A DNA stretch of 64,000 nucleotides, taken from contig NZ_NOIN01000002.1 of the NCBI RefSeq assembly GCF_014596565.1, positions 434,001 to 498,000 of the forward strand, given 5' to 3'. The notes under the pieces are model-generated. The model saw nothing but the letters and a program-made list of their open reading frames with translations. It was not told the origin of the DNA and did not search any database. The stretch is from Pseudomonas sp. PSB18. Its GTDB lineage: Bacteria; Pseudomonadota; Gammaproteobacteria; Pseudomonadales; Pseudomonadaceae. Made by a program: the position numbers and the translations under genes. Of this stretch, positions 37,714 to 45,741 are shown piece after piece (the stretch's first letter is position 1; each line of letters begins with the position of its first letter).

Positions 37714-39051
37714 TCAAGCCAGATAGCGAATGATCCAGCTTCCACCGATCATGGGCGAACCTGGATGGTCCAGCCAGGCAAAACCGCCAACGACGATGCG
37801 TCCATCCGGCATCAGCGCCATATCCTCGACAGTCTCATGCTGTCCGTCTTCGTCAAAAAGCACAAAACCACCGCCACCGAAGGTGGGGTCCAGCGAACCA
37901 TCAGCACGCAAACGCGCCGTCAGTGCTGACGCCCCCGCTTCAACCACTCCCCTGCCGGTCGTGCCCGCGACAAGGATGGAACCGTCTGCCTGCCACGCGC
38001 AGCGATGCCAGTCATGACCCTGAGGCACCAACCTGGAGAACAGTGGCTGGCCGCTATTGAACGAAAAATCGAAGAACCCACCGCTGGTTAATACGAACAT
38101 CAGCCCATGGCGGTATTGGTCGCGCCATACATCCCCTGCAACAACAATCGCGCCATCGCTTTCTCTGAGCGCCATCGCATTGGCATAAATGGCATTGGAA
38201 TCCGGAAGGGTCACAACGCCGACGCCGCCATTGAAACTGTTATCGAGACGTCCCGTTGCATCTAAACGCAGCACATAAACGCCTCGGGAAGCCGGGGCGT
38301 CTTGGATATATTCTCCGGAAACCAACACCTTGCCATCTGCTTGAATGAGAACATTTCTGACACTGATAGGGGTACGGACAGCCCCCGGGAGTTCGATCAC
38401 CGCGAATCCAGTCCCGTTGAACGTGTCGTCATTCGAGCCATCCGGGTTAAGACGAAACACCGCCCATTGCCCTTGTGACGGGCCATCCTCTACCCAACTG
38501 GGCAGAACGATCTTTCCGTCCGGCTGCACAATCACAGAGACGTCACTGTTGCTCGAAGATTGCGCGGCCCCTGGGGAAATCGCCGGCCCATCGGCCATTT
38601 CTCCACCCGCTGACTCATTACGATACGGAAGCAAGCGCACACCGTCCTCGCCAAAGAGCGTATCCAGCCGCCCATCCTGCAAGTACCGCAATACATAGGC
38701 GCCGGCATGATCGATCGATGAAAATTGGCCGATCACCAGCCATCCACCGTCATTCAGGCCGCAGAGTTGGTAGACGTCCAGATCCGACCCTTTTTTGGAG
38801 AACTCCACCAGGCCTGTCCCGGCTTCGCCAAACCCCATATCGATGGTCCCATCCTCGTTCACTTTCCCCAGGCCGATAGCGGCGGGTTCTCTCGGTAGGT
38901 GCATGGCGATCAGCAGTTTGTTTTCGGCCAGCGGCAGGATGGCTTTCGTGTAATACCCGCTGAATTCGGCGGTCGGCAGCGTCAGCACGCCACCTTTGGC
39001 AAAGGTCGGGTCCAACGTACCCGCGCTTACAGGGCGAATGGATCGAGCCAT
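37714..39051 (-). CDS. Delta-60 repeat (seven-bladed propeller) protein B
   Basis: 445 residues, tandem paralogue of the protein at 36222-37586. Seven repeats such as AGTLDPTFAKGGVL, NEDGTIDMGFGEAGTG, NPDGSNDDTFNGTGF and RADGSLDPTFGGGGF; the segment GQPLFSRLVPQG is identical in both. No signal peptide. Start MARSIRPVSAG. 127 bases separate it from copy A, and each has its own lux-box-like dyad 57 bases from its start codon, so they are probably separate but co-regulated units. Function unknown. Confidence 0.8.
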   Translation of the reverse strand: MARSIRPVSAGTLDPTFAKGGVLTLPTAEFSGYYTKAILPLAENKLLIAMHLPREPAAIGLGKVNEDGTIDMGFGEAGTGLVEFSKKGSDLDVYQLCGLNDGGWLVIGQFSSIDHAGAYVLRYLQDGRLDTLFGEDGVRLLPYRNESAGGEMADGPAISPGAAQSSSNSDVSVIVQPDGKIVLPSWVEDGPSQGQWAVFRLNPDGSNDDTFNGTGFAVIELPGAVRTPISVRNVLIQADGKVLVSGEYIQDAPASRGVYVLRLDATGRLDNSFNGGVGVVTLPDSNAIYANAMALRESDGAIVVAGDVWRDQYRHGLMFVLTSGGFFDFSFNSGQPLFSRLVPQGHDWHRCAWQADGSILVAGTTGRGVVEAGASALTARLRADGSLDPTFGGGGFVLFDEDGQHETVEDMALMPDGRIVVGGFAWLDHPGSPMIGGSWIIRYLA

Positions 39052-39108
39052 GATTTTTGCTCCATCAACGTATCAAGCTTGATGAAGCGCCTAAACGAGC
39101 CGCCCCGC

Positions 39109-39128
39109 ACCTGTAGGAAATGACAGGC
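39109..39128 (-). promoter_or_regulatory. Lux-box-like dyad upstream of delta-60 gene B
   Basis: ACCTGTAGGAAATGACAGGC matches the classic 20-bp Vibrio lux box (ACCTGTAGGATCGTACAGGT) at 15 of 20 positions, including the first ten. Located 57 bases before the start of gene B, the same distance as for gene A. Confidence 0.65.
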
Positions 39129-39174
39129 GAACTGTCATTGGAGGCCAGATTTCCGGCCTATCAAGCCAAAGCAC

Positions 39175-39558
39175 TCAAGCCTTGGGCTTGGCCTTCTTCG
39201 GCTTCAGATACCGCATCAGCCCCTGGAACCAGATCACCAGCGCCGGGTTGCCCTTGATCTGGATCGACTTGTCCTGGATCCCGTTCATGAACGCCAGTTG
39301 CTTGTTCTTGGCCTGCATCGTGGCGAAGCCGTAGGCGGCGTCCTTGAAGGCGATGGCGAAGGCCGGGTTAGGGTAAGTGCCGGAGTGGCTGGTGATGCGC
39401 TGATTTTTCACGGTGAAATGCCGGGCGACCTTGCCGTCCAGGGTTTGCAGCTGGAACACCAGCTCCTTGTCGCCCAATTGTTGCTGGAACGCTGGATTGG
39501 TGCGACTGGCCTTGCCCATCAAGAACCCCAGCATCCACAGCAGAAAACGAAATTTCAT
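39175..39558 (-). CDS. SCP2-like small protein
   Basis: 127 residues. KEVLVF-type strands with GDKELVFQLQTLDGKVAR, and IQDKSIQIKGNPALVIWFQ, follow the SCP2 sterol-carrier-like pattern; the protein ends in a Lys-rich tail. Equivalent in position to PA5347. N-terminal hydrophobic segment (FRFLLWMLGFLMG) may attach it to the membrane. ATG 39556-39558 has GAGG eight bases upstream, better than the GTG two codons earlier. Ligand and role unknown. Confidence 0.7.
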   Translation of the reverse strand: MKFRFLLWMLGFLMGKASRTNPAFQQQLGDKELVFQLQTLDGKVARHFTVKNQRITSHSGTYPNPAFAIAFKDAAYGFATMQAKNKQLAFMNGIQDKSIQIKGNPALVIWFQGLMRYLKPKKAKPKA

Positions 39559-39752
39559 GGGCACAGCCTCTTCAGAAAAGATGAATGGCTGGCAGTTTAG
39601 CGATTCTTCGGCACAACGCCATCATCGAATCACGTTGGCGAGAGATGAATGGGTTTTCATGAAAGATGACTACCAAGTCACGGCAAAGCGCCGAAAGATT
39701 TCTTTTTCGCCCCGTCCTGTCCAAGGCGCCTGGCAGAACGCGTAGCCAGGCT

Positions 39753-39778
39753 GAGCGAGGGACTTGCTCCCTCGCCAC
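39753..39778. repeat. Degenerate copy of the palindromic REP-type element
   Basis: GAGCGAGGGACTTGCTCCCT followed by CGCCAC is a partly decayed copy of the palindrome at 36164-36195, between two leftward genes. Confidence 0.7.
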
Positions 39779-39835
39779 GAACCGGCCCGGCTCCCGGGGC
39801 CGTAACGTTGAACAGATCGAAGGTGGGCGTCCGGC

Positions 39836-40225
39836 TTATTGAGCAAAAATGCAGACAGGCACCGTACAAGCCCCTTTCTGGCCCGTCACGGTGATGTATT
39901 TGATGGGGGTAGGGCTGTTATCCGGGAGCAAGATATTGATAGGAACCTCAGGATAACTTTCGCTGTTATAACTCTGCGTAGGCTCGACCTTCTGAGACAG
40001 ACCTTTCTGGCTGACCACGATGGCGATCTTACTTCTATTCCAGACCTGCGCCGTGGTGGTGGCTACAGCAGCTGCGTCCGAAGCCGGAACGGCCGCTTTA
40101 GGCACCGCGTCCTGGGTGGCGGGCTCGGGAGTTGGCACTATGGCTGCCGCCGTCTCGGCGTTCGTAGGCTGCATGGAAAACGCTAGAAACAAGGCTGCAA
40201 CGTGGATCGAATGCTTGATGGCCAT
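39836..40225 (-). CDS. Small secreted/periplasmic protein of unknown function
   Basis: 129 residues with a Sec signal peptide (MAIKHSIHVAALFLAFSMQP, cleavage probably after TNA), an Ala/Pro-rich linker (about 24-58) and a small C-terminal domain with SKIAIVVSQKGLSQKV and two Cys (ACTVPVC) close to the end, possibly a disulfide. No family recognised. The clearest symmetric lux-box-like dyad of the window lies 110 bases upstream, linking it to the neighbouring delta-60 genes. Confidence 0.65.
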   Translation of the reverse strand: MAIKHSIHVAALFLAFSMQPTNAETAAAIVPTPEPATQDAVPKAAVPASDAAAVATTTAQVWNRSKIAIVVSQKGLSQKVEPTQSYNSESYPEVPINILLPDNSPTPIKYITVTGQKGACTVPVCIFAQ

Positions 40226-40335
40226 TTTTCCGGGTGTCCTTGTAAAGTGCCAATGTGCGAAACCAGCGCCCTTTCCTGCAAATACGCTTCTTTTGACGCA
40301 TGACTGTCATTCAACAATCAATGCAGATGGGTGTC

Positions 40336-40355
40336 ACCTGTAGTAACTGACAGGT
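40336..40355 (-). promoter_or_regulatory. Lux-box-like dyad upstream of the secreted-protein gene
   Basis: ACCTGTAGTAACTGACAGGT: perfect 6-bp arms ACCTGT / ACAGGT with 8 bases between, 16 of 20 identical to the Vibrio lux box. It lies 110 bases before the ATG of the secreted-protein gene. Confidence 0.65.
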
Positions 40356-40389
40356 CGCCATCTCTGGTTTTCGCGAAAGATGCCTGAAA

Positions 40390-40449
40390 GATCGCAGCCT
40401 CCGGCAGCTCCTACATCGGTTTCTGTAGGAGCCGCCGGAGGCTGCGATC
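40390..40449. repeat. Long inverted repeat (third REP-type family)
   Basis: GATCGCAGCCTCCGGCAGCT with CCTACA pairs with TGTAGGAGCCGCCGGAGGCT plus GCGATC: arms of 26 bases with one mismatch around a short loop. Such GATCGCAGCC...GGCTGCGATC elements recur in Pseudomonas intergenic DNA. Confidence 0.85.
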
Positions 40450-40570
40450 CTTTGATCCCTTGCCCCTGCCAAACCCTCGGATATTTCCTTCAAAACGTCG
40501 GGCTGTTCATGAACTAGGCAGTGGGCCAAGGCATCGATAATCTTTGTCCGTCATCGCAAAAAACGGTGAC

Positions 40571-40770
40571 ACGGACGTGCAAGTCCGTCTCAGGGCGCAT
40601 TCGTTTATGGCTATTCGTCGAGCATTTTTCTATGCTCGCAGGCTTTTATGGCGGCTGCGCGTGGGAGACCTTCGGGTCTGCCGGGTTCCTGAGACCGGTC
40701 TTGCACACCTACGCACAGCCGCCACCCCTTTCGAGTGCAAACGAAGGGTGTCGGCTCCACCTCTCAGGAT
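40571..40770 (+). promoter_or_regulatory. Structured 5' leader with micro-ORF, copy 2
   Basis: Elements in order: hairpin ACGGAC/GTCCGT (40571-40588); hairpin CGAGCAT/ATGCTCG (40619-40638); outer stem GGCGGCTGCGCGT (40650-40662) with ACGCACAGCCGCC (40711-40723), one mismatch; internal GAGACC-TTCG-GGTCT hairpin (40665-40679); GCCGGGTTCC and ACCGGTCT; and CACCCCTTTCG / CGAAGGGTG hairpin (40723-40750). A 14-codon ORF (MAAARGRPSGLPGS, 40648-40692) starts in the outer stem with AGG upstream. The layout matches the leader at 26161-26300. Confidence 0.65.
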
Positions 40771-40777
40771 ATTCACT

Positions 40778-41155
40778 ATGTTCAAAGTAACTCCGAATCC
40801 GCCGAACCCGGCAAAGTCCCGCGTCGAAGCCCTCGAAGCCAAAAAACACGAAGACGCCGCCACCCGCGCCCTCGATTACTACCTCACCCCCCCACCCTCC
40901 CCGCCTGAAGCCGACAAGCACCAGCTCTTCATCGTCGCCCCCCACATCGACACCGAAACCCTGCTGGCCAATGCCTCCGAAGACCTGCAATCGATCAGCA
41001 CCATCGCTGCCGACCTGGCCGATGACGTCGACGACTCACGCCGCTGCATCGCCCTGGCGATCAGTCGCATGGCCGATGGGGTTCAGTTGTTGGTGGAACG
41101 GGCGCTGGATCGTCTGGAAGCGCAGGAGACGGCGGCGCTGGGAGGCAAGGGGTAA
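40778..41155 (+). CDS. DUF6124/DUF3077-type small protein, copy 2
   Basis: 125 residues: MFKVTPNPPNPAKSR, DAATRALDYYLTPPP, HIDTETLLANASEDLQS and a C-terminal helix pair ending LVERALDRLEAQE. It aligns along its length with the protein at 25785-26147 and has the same kind of leader. Cytosolic, function unknown; frequent, multi-copy family in the P. fluorescens group. I use ATG 40778; the frame is open upstream but this is the conserved N-terminus. Confidence 0.75.
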   Translation: MFKVTPNPPNPAKSRVEALEAKKHEDAATRALDYYLTPPPSPPEADKHQLFIVAPHIDTETLLANASEDLQSISTIAADLADDVDDSRRCIALAISRMADGVQLLVERALDRLEAQETAALGGKG

Positions 41156-41190
41156 GTCAGCCAGCCTTGATGCAAGCCGGGCCGCCGCCA

Positions 41191-41213
41191 TCGCGAGCAG
41201 GCTCGCTCCCACA
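41191..41213. repeat. Single REP element
   Basis: One REP copy (TCGCGAGCAGGCTCGCTCCC plus ACA), 36 bases after the DUF6124-type gene. Confidence 0.9.
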
Positions 41214-41267
41214 ATGGGATCGGGTACAGCCGCAAGAGACAGGTCAGCTATAAGACCGCCGCGCTTT

Positions 41268-41520
41268 TGCTTTTGCTTTGCTTTTGATCTTCGGGCCCCA
41301 TTAACCACGACGGCCGAACGCAGGCATTGCGTAGTGGGCAACCCGGCATGGATGCCGGGTTAGCCGCGCTGGGCCATGGATGGCCCTTCGCGGCGGGCCC
41401 ACGGAGCAATGCCGGAGTGAGGGAACACCTCGCCTTGGCGAGGTGCCGAGTGGTGGGGCCAAGACCTTTTGGTCACTTTTGGGGCGTTTGCCAAAAGTGA
41501 CTCGGCGTAAGGCCGAAACC
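41268..41520. repeat. Composite repeat with four consecutive hairpins
   Basis: A non-coding block with an imperfect TTTTGC run, then hairpins AACCCGGCAT/ATGCCGGGTT (41340-41361), GGGCCA/TGGCCC (41371-41386), CACCTCGCC/GGCGAGGTG (41426-41445) and GTCACTTTTGG/CCAAAAGTGAC (41472-41501). Arms are perfect in each. From memory, blocks of this kind are dispersed in P. fluorescens-group genomes; their function and mobiliser are not known to me. Confidence 0.75.
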
Positions 41521-41588
41521 ATAAGTAGCCGTTACCGCGGCAATGGATATGTACAGTCCATACAGATAGGCCGTCTGTCAGGCCGCCA

Positions 41589-41745
41589 TCGCGAGCAGGC
41601 TCGCTCCCACAAGGGAATCGGGGATGACGAGATACTGCGGCCAACACAAAACAACTGTGGGAGCGAGCCCGCTCGCGATGACGAAGGATCAGTCGACATT
41701 GAAGCCAACTGAACCACCGCCATCGCGAGCAGGCTCGCTCCCACA
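41589..41745. repeat. REP cluster, three copies
   Basis: REP copies at 41589-41611, inverted at 41656-41678 (one base changed: GAGCCCGCTCG) and direct again at 41723-41745. The alternating orientation with equal spacing of 67 bases start to start is that of a REP tandem/cluster. Lies just beyond the tagQ stop. Confidence 0.9.
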
Positions 41746-41786
41746 GGGTTTATGCAGCGATCAAATGATCAGCAGCAATCACTCAA

Positions 41787-42722
41787 TCAAACATTCGGGC
41801 AAGGAACCGGTGCCCAGTCGCCCAGGTCCGGGTTTTTGCACATGCTGTTGACTTGGGTGTTGCCAGCGCTGGCGACCTGCTTGCTCTCATCCTGCTTGGC
41901 CTTGGCGGTCTGCAGGGTTTTCTCGGTGGTGACCGCTTCTTTCGGCACGGTTGGCAGCACAGGCTTTTTCGCCGGTTTCACGGCTTTCTTGGTCTTGGTG
42001 GTCGGCGCTACAACTGGAGTAGTTTCGGCGGTTGCCACGGTGACCACGTCAGTGCGCTGCACACCCACTTGCTGCAGGTCTTTCTCGTAGGCCTGGGTGT
42101 AGTTGTTCAGGTCTTCGGAGGCTTTGCCGTTGACCGCGACGATCAGGTCGTTGGACTCTTTCAGGCCGGCGACGATTTCCGCCAGGCGCTTGCGGCCTTC
42201 GGTGTCGTTGACGGTCTTGGCCTTGCGGTCGGCGACGAGTTTGGTGAACGCGCTCTGGTAGCACTGCTGCGAAGCCTTGGCGTAGGCGGTGCTGCGGTCG
42301 ATGTCGCCGACACGCTTGTTGACGTCGGCGGCGTAGGAGGCGATGCGCTGGTTGTCATCGGCGATCTGCTTCTGGCGCTCGTTGTAGTAACCCACTGCAC
42401 CACCGGCCAGGGCGCCGCCTGCGGCACCGATGGCGGCGTTGCGGCCACGGTCTTCCTTGTCGGCGGTCAGGGCACCCAGCAGCGCACCACCGACGGCACC
42501 GACGGCGGCACCGGTGACGACCGACTGGGTCATGTTGCCTTCGGTGGCGCGCAGGTGCTGCACGGGCTCGTAGCAGTTAGGGTAGTACTCGACCTTGGTG
42601 CTCGACGCGACCTTGGATGTCGGCGACGTCGCGCAACCGGTCAGTACGGTGCTGAAGCCGACAGCGACCATCAGCAAGTGACGCTTGGAAACCGAAGCAG
42701 AAGGTTTACGGGAGAAAAGCAT
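41787..42722 (-). CDS. tagQ: TagQ-like outer-membrane lipoprotein of the T6SS threonine phosphorylation pathway
   Basis: 311 residues, close to TagQ (PA0070). The N-terminus carries a lipobox TVLTGC (Cys30). A glycine-zipper segment (GAAVGAVGGALLGALTAD and GAAGGALAGGAVGYY) at about 72-112 is followed by a helical region and a Lys/Ala/Pro-rich C-terminal tail. In P. aeruginosa TagQ holds TagR at the outer membrane, upstream of kinase PpkA. Last gene of the leftward T6SS run, 84 bases after tagR. Identification rests on position and lipoprotein/zipper features. Confidence 0.7.
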   Translation of the reverse strand: MLFSRKPSASVSKRHLLMVAVGFSTVLTGCATSPTSKVASSTKVEYYPNCYEPVQHLRATEGNMTQSVVTGAAVGAVGGALLGALTADKEDRGRNAAIGAAGGALAGGAVGYYNERQKQIADDNQRIASYAADVNKRVGDIDRSTAYAKASQQCYQSAFTKLVADRKAKTVNDTEGRKRLAEIVAGLKESNDLIVAVNGKASEDLNNYTQAYEKDLQQVGVQRTDVVTVATAETTPVVAPTTKTKKAVKPAKKPVLPTVPKEAVTTEKTLQTAKAKQDESKQVASAGNTQVNSMCKNPDLGDWAPVPCPNV

Positions 42723-42806
42723 AGTTGTGTTCTCTTTTAAGTTTTGACCAACCCAGCACGGCCCGACGCCGCCTGGGTTCCCTCCAAGCTTGCTAACACT
42801 GAGCGC

Positions 42807-44552
42807 TCAAGACCGCAGGGCGCTCGTTGCCAGCAATTCCTTCAATATCGCCGCCGGATCGGCTCGTTTTTGTTGACGATAATCCCCGACATGACGAACG
42901 AATAAGGTCGCGCGCGCCACCAGGCTCTTACCCAGCACCGGCTTGCGCTCCATCTCCTCCTTGATGCGTTGAAACTGCGCCTGGATCACGGCATCGGTGT
43001 AACGCGTGCCGGTCGCCAGGTTGTCGATATAGATCGCCACCGCACCATCCAGCGCGCTGCGGCCGTTGTCGATGGCCGTGGCGAACAGCTGCGCGCTGGC
43101 ATCGTCCTTGGCGTCCACCGCCGTCTGGTAACTGCGTTGCAGATTGGTCAGGCGGATGTTGTAGTTGTTGACGGTCTCGGCCACCAGGGCCGCCGACTGG
43201 ATCAGGTTGCCGGCCGCTTCCTCGCGCTGCTGGGCGATGAGCGAGACGTTGCGCTTGAGCTCTTCGTTGACCAGCCCCAGTTCGGCTTGCAGGCGTGGGT
43301 CAACGCTGGCGGCGATGATGCTGTCCAGGCGCTTGGTCGGATCCTGGGCGTCGTCGATGGCATCGGTCAGGGACGCGAGGCGCCCTTCTTTCTGCCATTG
43401 CGCGAACAATTCCTTGTAGCGCGAACGCGGCGCCGACAATGCGCCGACGGCCACTCGGAAACCGGTGGTTTCGTTGCTCTGCTCGGTGCCGTCGGCAGCG
43501 AACAAGGGGTATTCGCGACGCATGCCGGTGAACAGCGTGCCCTCGCCTTCCAGGTAGTTACCGCCCTTGACCACGAAACCGCCGTAGGCGCCCTGGCGTC
43601 GTCCGGAATGCACCAGTTGGAAGGATTCCTGGACCATCTCGGCCGCATTGCCGATCACGTCGAACAGGCCGATGGGATTCGGTAGCTTGGTGCCGATGGG
43701 CATCAGTCGCGCCGCCTGGCCCGTGCCGCCGGCCACTTGGTTGAACACCGCCCAATCGGCTAATGGTCCGTCGCTTTCACTGCCTTCCAGGCGCCGTGGG
43801 AACAGGCGCCCTTCCAGGTCCTGGCGGCTGACGGCCTGCCCGCCACGGGCGGCGAATTCCCATTCGACTTCGGTGGGCAGGCGCACGAAGCCCAGCCCGC
43901 CGTCTTCGGCGGAGGTGCCGCGGCCGCTCACCGGCAGCAGGTCCTTGTGGTATTTCATCAGCCAGGCGCTGTACACCGCCGAGAAGCGCTCGGCCTCGAA
44001 CTTCGACAGTTTCACCTTGGGCAAGCGCCCGGCCATGCCCTGAGGAAGCTCGGCTTGCAAGGCTTCGCAGGCCGGCGCGGGTTCGCCGCTGGCCAGGGAC
44101 TGCGCCTGGGCCATGACCTGGGCGTACTGCCGCGCCGTGACTTCGTATTTGCCGATGAAATACAGCATCGGCTTGAGCGGCGTCTGGGCGTCGGTCTTGG
44201 GCATCGACGGTGCGATGGCCTTGTTCCAGTCCTTGGGCAGGTCCTTGAGGGTGAACTGACCGTTGATGAAGTCGCGCCGGTAGCCGGAAATGAACGACTG
44301 CTGGTAGCCGGCCTCGCCCTCACTGAACGGGTAGCCCAGGCTGATCTCGCGGTCGTCCAGGGTGCCCTGGGCGAGGATGTAGACGTAGCGGAACACCATC
44401 TGCCCGTCACACGGCAGCGGCAGGCTGACGTCATCGGGCAACGGCTTGGGGTTGTCCAGCTTGTCGCTGCCTTCATCGGCGCTGGCGATGTTGCTCAGAG
44501 CGGCCAGACTGGCCAGGCTCAGCGCCACGGCGGCGCCCAGTAACTTATACAT
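42807..44552 (-). CDS. tagR: TagR-like formylglycine-generating-enzyme (FGE/SUMF1) domain protein
   Basis: 581 residues with a signal peptide (about 1-25, ALSLASLAALSNIASA). The FGE/SUMF1 domain covers about 120-390: LPTEVEWEFAARGG, GLFDVIGNAAEMVQ and GGFVVKGGNYL. The remainder is helical. In P. aeruginosa periplasmic TagR activates PpkA and so the H1-T6SS. ATG 44550-44552 lies inside the end of tagS (8-base overlap) with AAGGAA upstream; a GTG one codon earlier is the alternative. Confidence 0.85.
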   Translation of the reverse strand: MYKLLGAAVALSLASLAALSNIASADEGSDKLDNPKPLPDDVSLPLPCDGQMVFRYVYILAQGTLDDREISLGYPFSEGEAGYQQSFISGYRRDFINGQFTLKDLPKDWNKAIAPSMPKTDAQTPLKPMLYFIGKYEVTARQYAQVMAQAQSLASGEPAPACEALQAELPQGMAGRLPKVKLSKFEAERFSAVYSAWLMKYHKDLLPVSGRGTSAEDGGLGFVRLPTEVEWEFAARGGQAVSRQDLEGRLFPRRLEGSESDGPLADWAVFNQVAGGTGQAARLMPIGTKLPNPIGLFDVIGNAAEMVQESFQLVHSGRRQGAYGGFVVKGGNYLEGEGTLFTGMRREYPLFAADGTEQSNETTGFRVAVGALSAPRSRYKELFAQWQKEGRLASLTDAIDDAQDPTKRLDSIIAASVDPRLQAELGLVNEELKRNVSLIAQQREEAAGNLIQSAALVAETVNNYNIRLTNLQRSYQTAVDAKDDASAQLFATAIDNGRSALDGAVAIYIDNLATGTRYTDAVIQAQFQRIKEEMERKPVLGKSLVARATLFVRHVGDYRQQKRADPAAILKELLATSALRS

Positions 44553-45741
44553 CACGGATTCCTTCAGAGGCCTGGATGCGCGCTACCCGCCAGCCGCCAC
44601 AGGCCGCCGCCACGGCGCTGACGCCGAGCACGGCCACCAGGGCCAGGGTGTAGTGACGCAGCAGCAGATGGCTGGCGTACTCGCCCGGCATCTGCGCAAA
44701 TAAATGATTCAGACCCGACTGCGCCAAGCCGTATAGCCCGACACTCAGCAGAGCCGCGAGGCCGGCGCTGTACAGCGCCTGCAACACCACGAACAGCAAC
44801 AGCGCGGCGGTGGACACCCCCAGCAGGCGCAGCACCGACAGCTCCCGCCGCTTGCGCTCGACCGCTGCCAGCGCCCCGGCAAAAATCGCCGCGAACGCCC
44901 CCGCCAACGCCAACCCGGCGATGATCCAGAACACGATCGACAGGTTGCGGCTCAACGATTGCACTTGTGCGATGGTCTGGGCCTGGGTCGATACCAACAG
45001 ATTCTGCGCCGCGAAATACTGCCGCAGCGGCTCCACATCGCCGAGGCTGCGGGCGTACAAGCGAAACGCCGGATAGACACGCTGCCCGGCCACCCCCGCC
45101 GCATCACCCGGCCAGCCGAACGCAGGCACCGCACGCCCGTCGCGGTAGTCCTCGGCCGCTTCCAGCAGGGCCAGCGGCGCGAACAACCCATCGCGGGCGA
45201 AGGCTTCCAGCGGCAGCACGTGCAGCACCCGGACCCGGGTCCGTTGCGCCTCACTGCGACCGGCCACTTGTCGACCGAAACTGGCCTGTAACCAATCGCC
45301 AGCCTTGGCGCCAAGTTTCTCGGCAGCGGTCTGGCTGAGCACCACCTCGTCCAGCCCTTGGGGTAACGGCAGGTGCTCGAGCAACGGGTCGTTGGCGGCG
45401 GTGGGGATCATCTCGACGGTCACGGCCGCCGTCGCGTTGTTCAGATCCGCCGTCGCGGCGATCTGCCGGGTGCGCGGCAAGGCGAACGACACATCGCTGC
45501 GCTGGCCCAATTGTTCGATGAACTCGGCGCTGAAGCGGCCACCGCCCAGGGGAATGATTTCCCGGGTGGCCGGGTCGCTCTGCAGGCGCTCGGTCAGGCT
45601 GCTGACCAGGCCGAATTTCAGCCCGAACAGCACCAGCAACGGCGCCACCACCGCCACCAACGCCAACACCGAGCAGGCCGACAGCCAGGCGTCGTTGCGA
45701 TAGTCCTGCCAGGCCAGGGAAGCCACCAGCGCGCTGCGCAT
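44545..45741 (-). CDS. tagS: TagS-like ABC transporter permease
   Basis: 398 residues. FtsX/MacB-type permease: one N-terminal membrane helix (about 20-42), a periplasmic domain, then three helices (about 275-385) near FWIIAGLALAGAFAAIFAGA. With TagT it forms an inner-membrane ABC complex that works upstream of PpkA in T6SS activation. Start ATG 45739-45741 shares one base with the tagT stop (TGATG), so translation is coupled. Confidence 0.85.
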   Translation of the reverse strand: MRSALVASLAWQDYRNDAWLSACSVLALVAVVAPLLVLFGLKFGLVSSLTERLQSDPATREIIPLGGGRFSAEFIEQLGQRSDVSFALPRTRQIAATADLNNATAAVTVEMIPTAANDPLLEHLPLPQGLDEVVLSQTAAEKLGAKAGDWLQASFGRQVAGRSEAQRTRVRVLHVLPLEAFARDGLFAPLALLEAAEDYRDGRAVPAFGWPGDAAGVAGQRVYPAFRLYARSLGDVEPLRQYFAAQNLLVSTQAQTIAQVQSLSRNLSIVFWIIAGLALAGAFAAIFAGALAAVERKRRELSVLRLLGVSTAALLLFVVLQALYSAGLAALLSVGLYGLAQSGLNHLFAQMPGEYASHLLLRHYTLALVAVLGVSAVAAACGGWRVARIQASEGIRDV

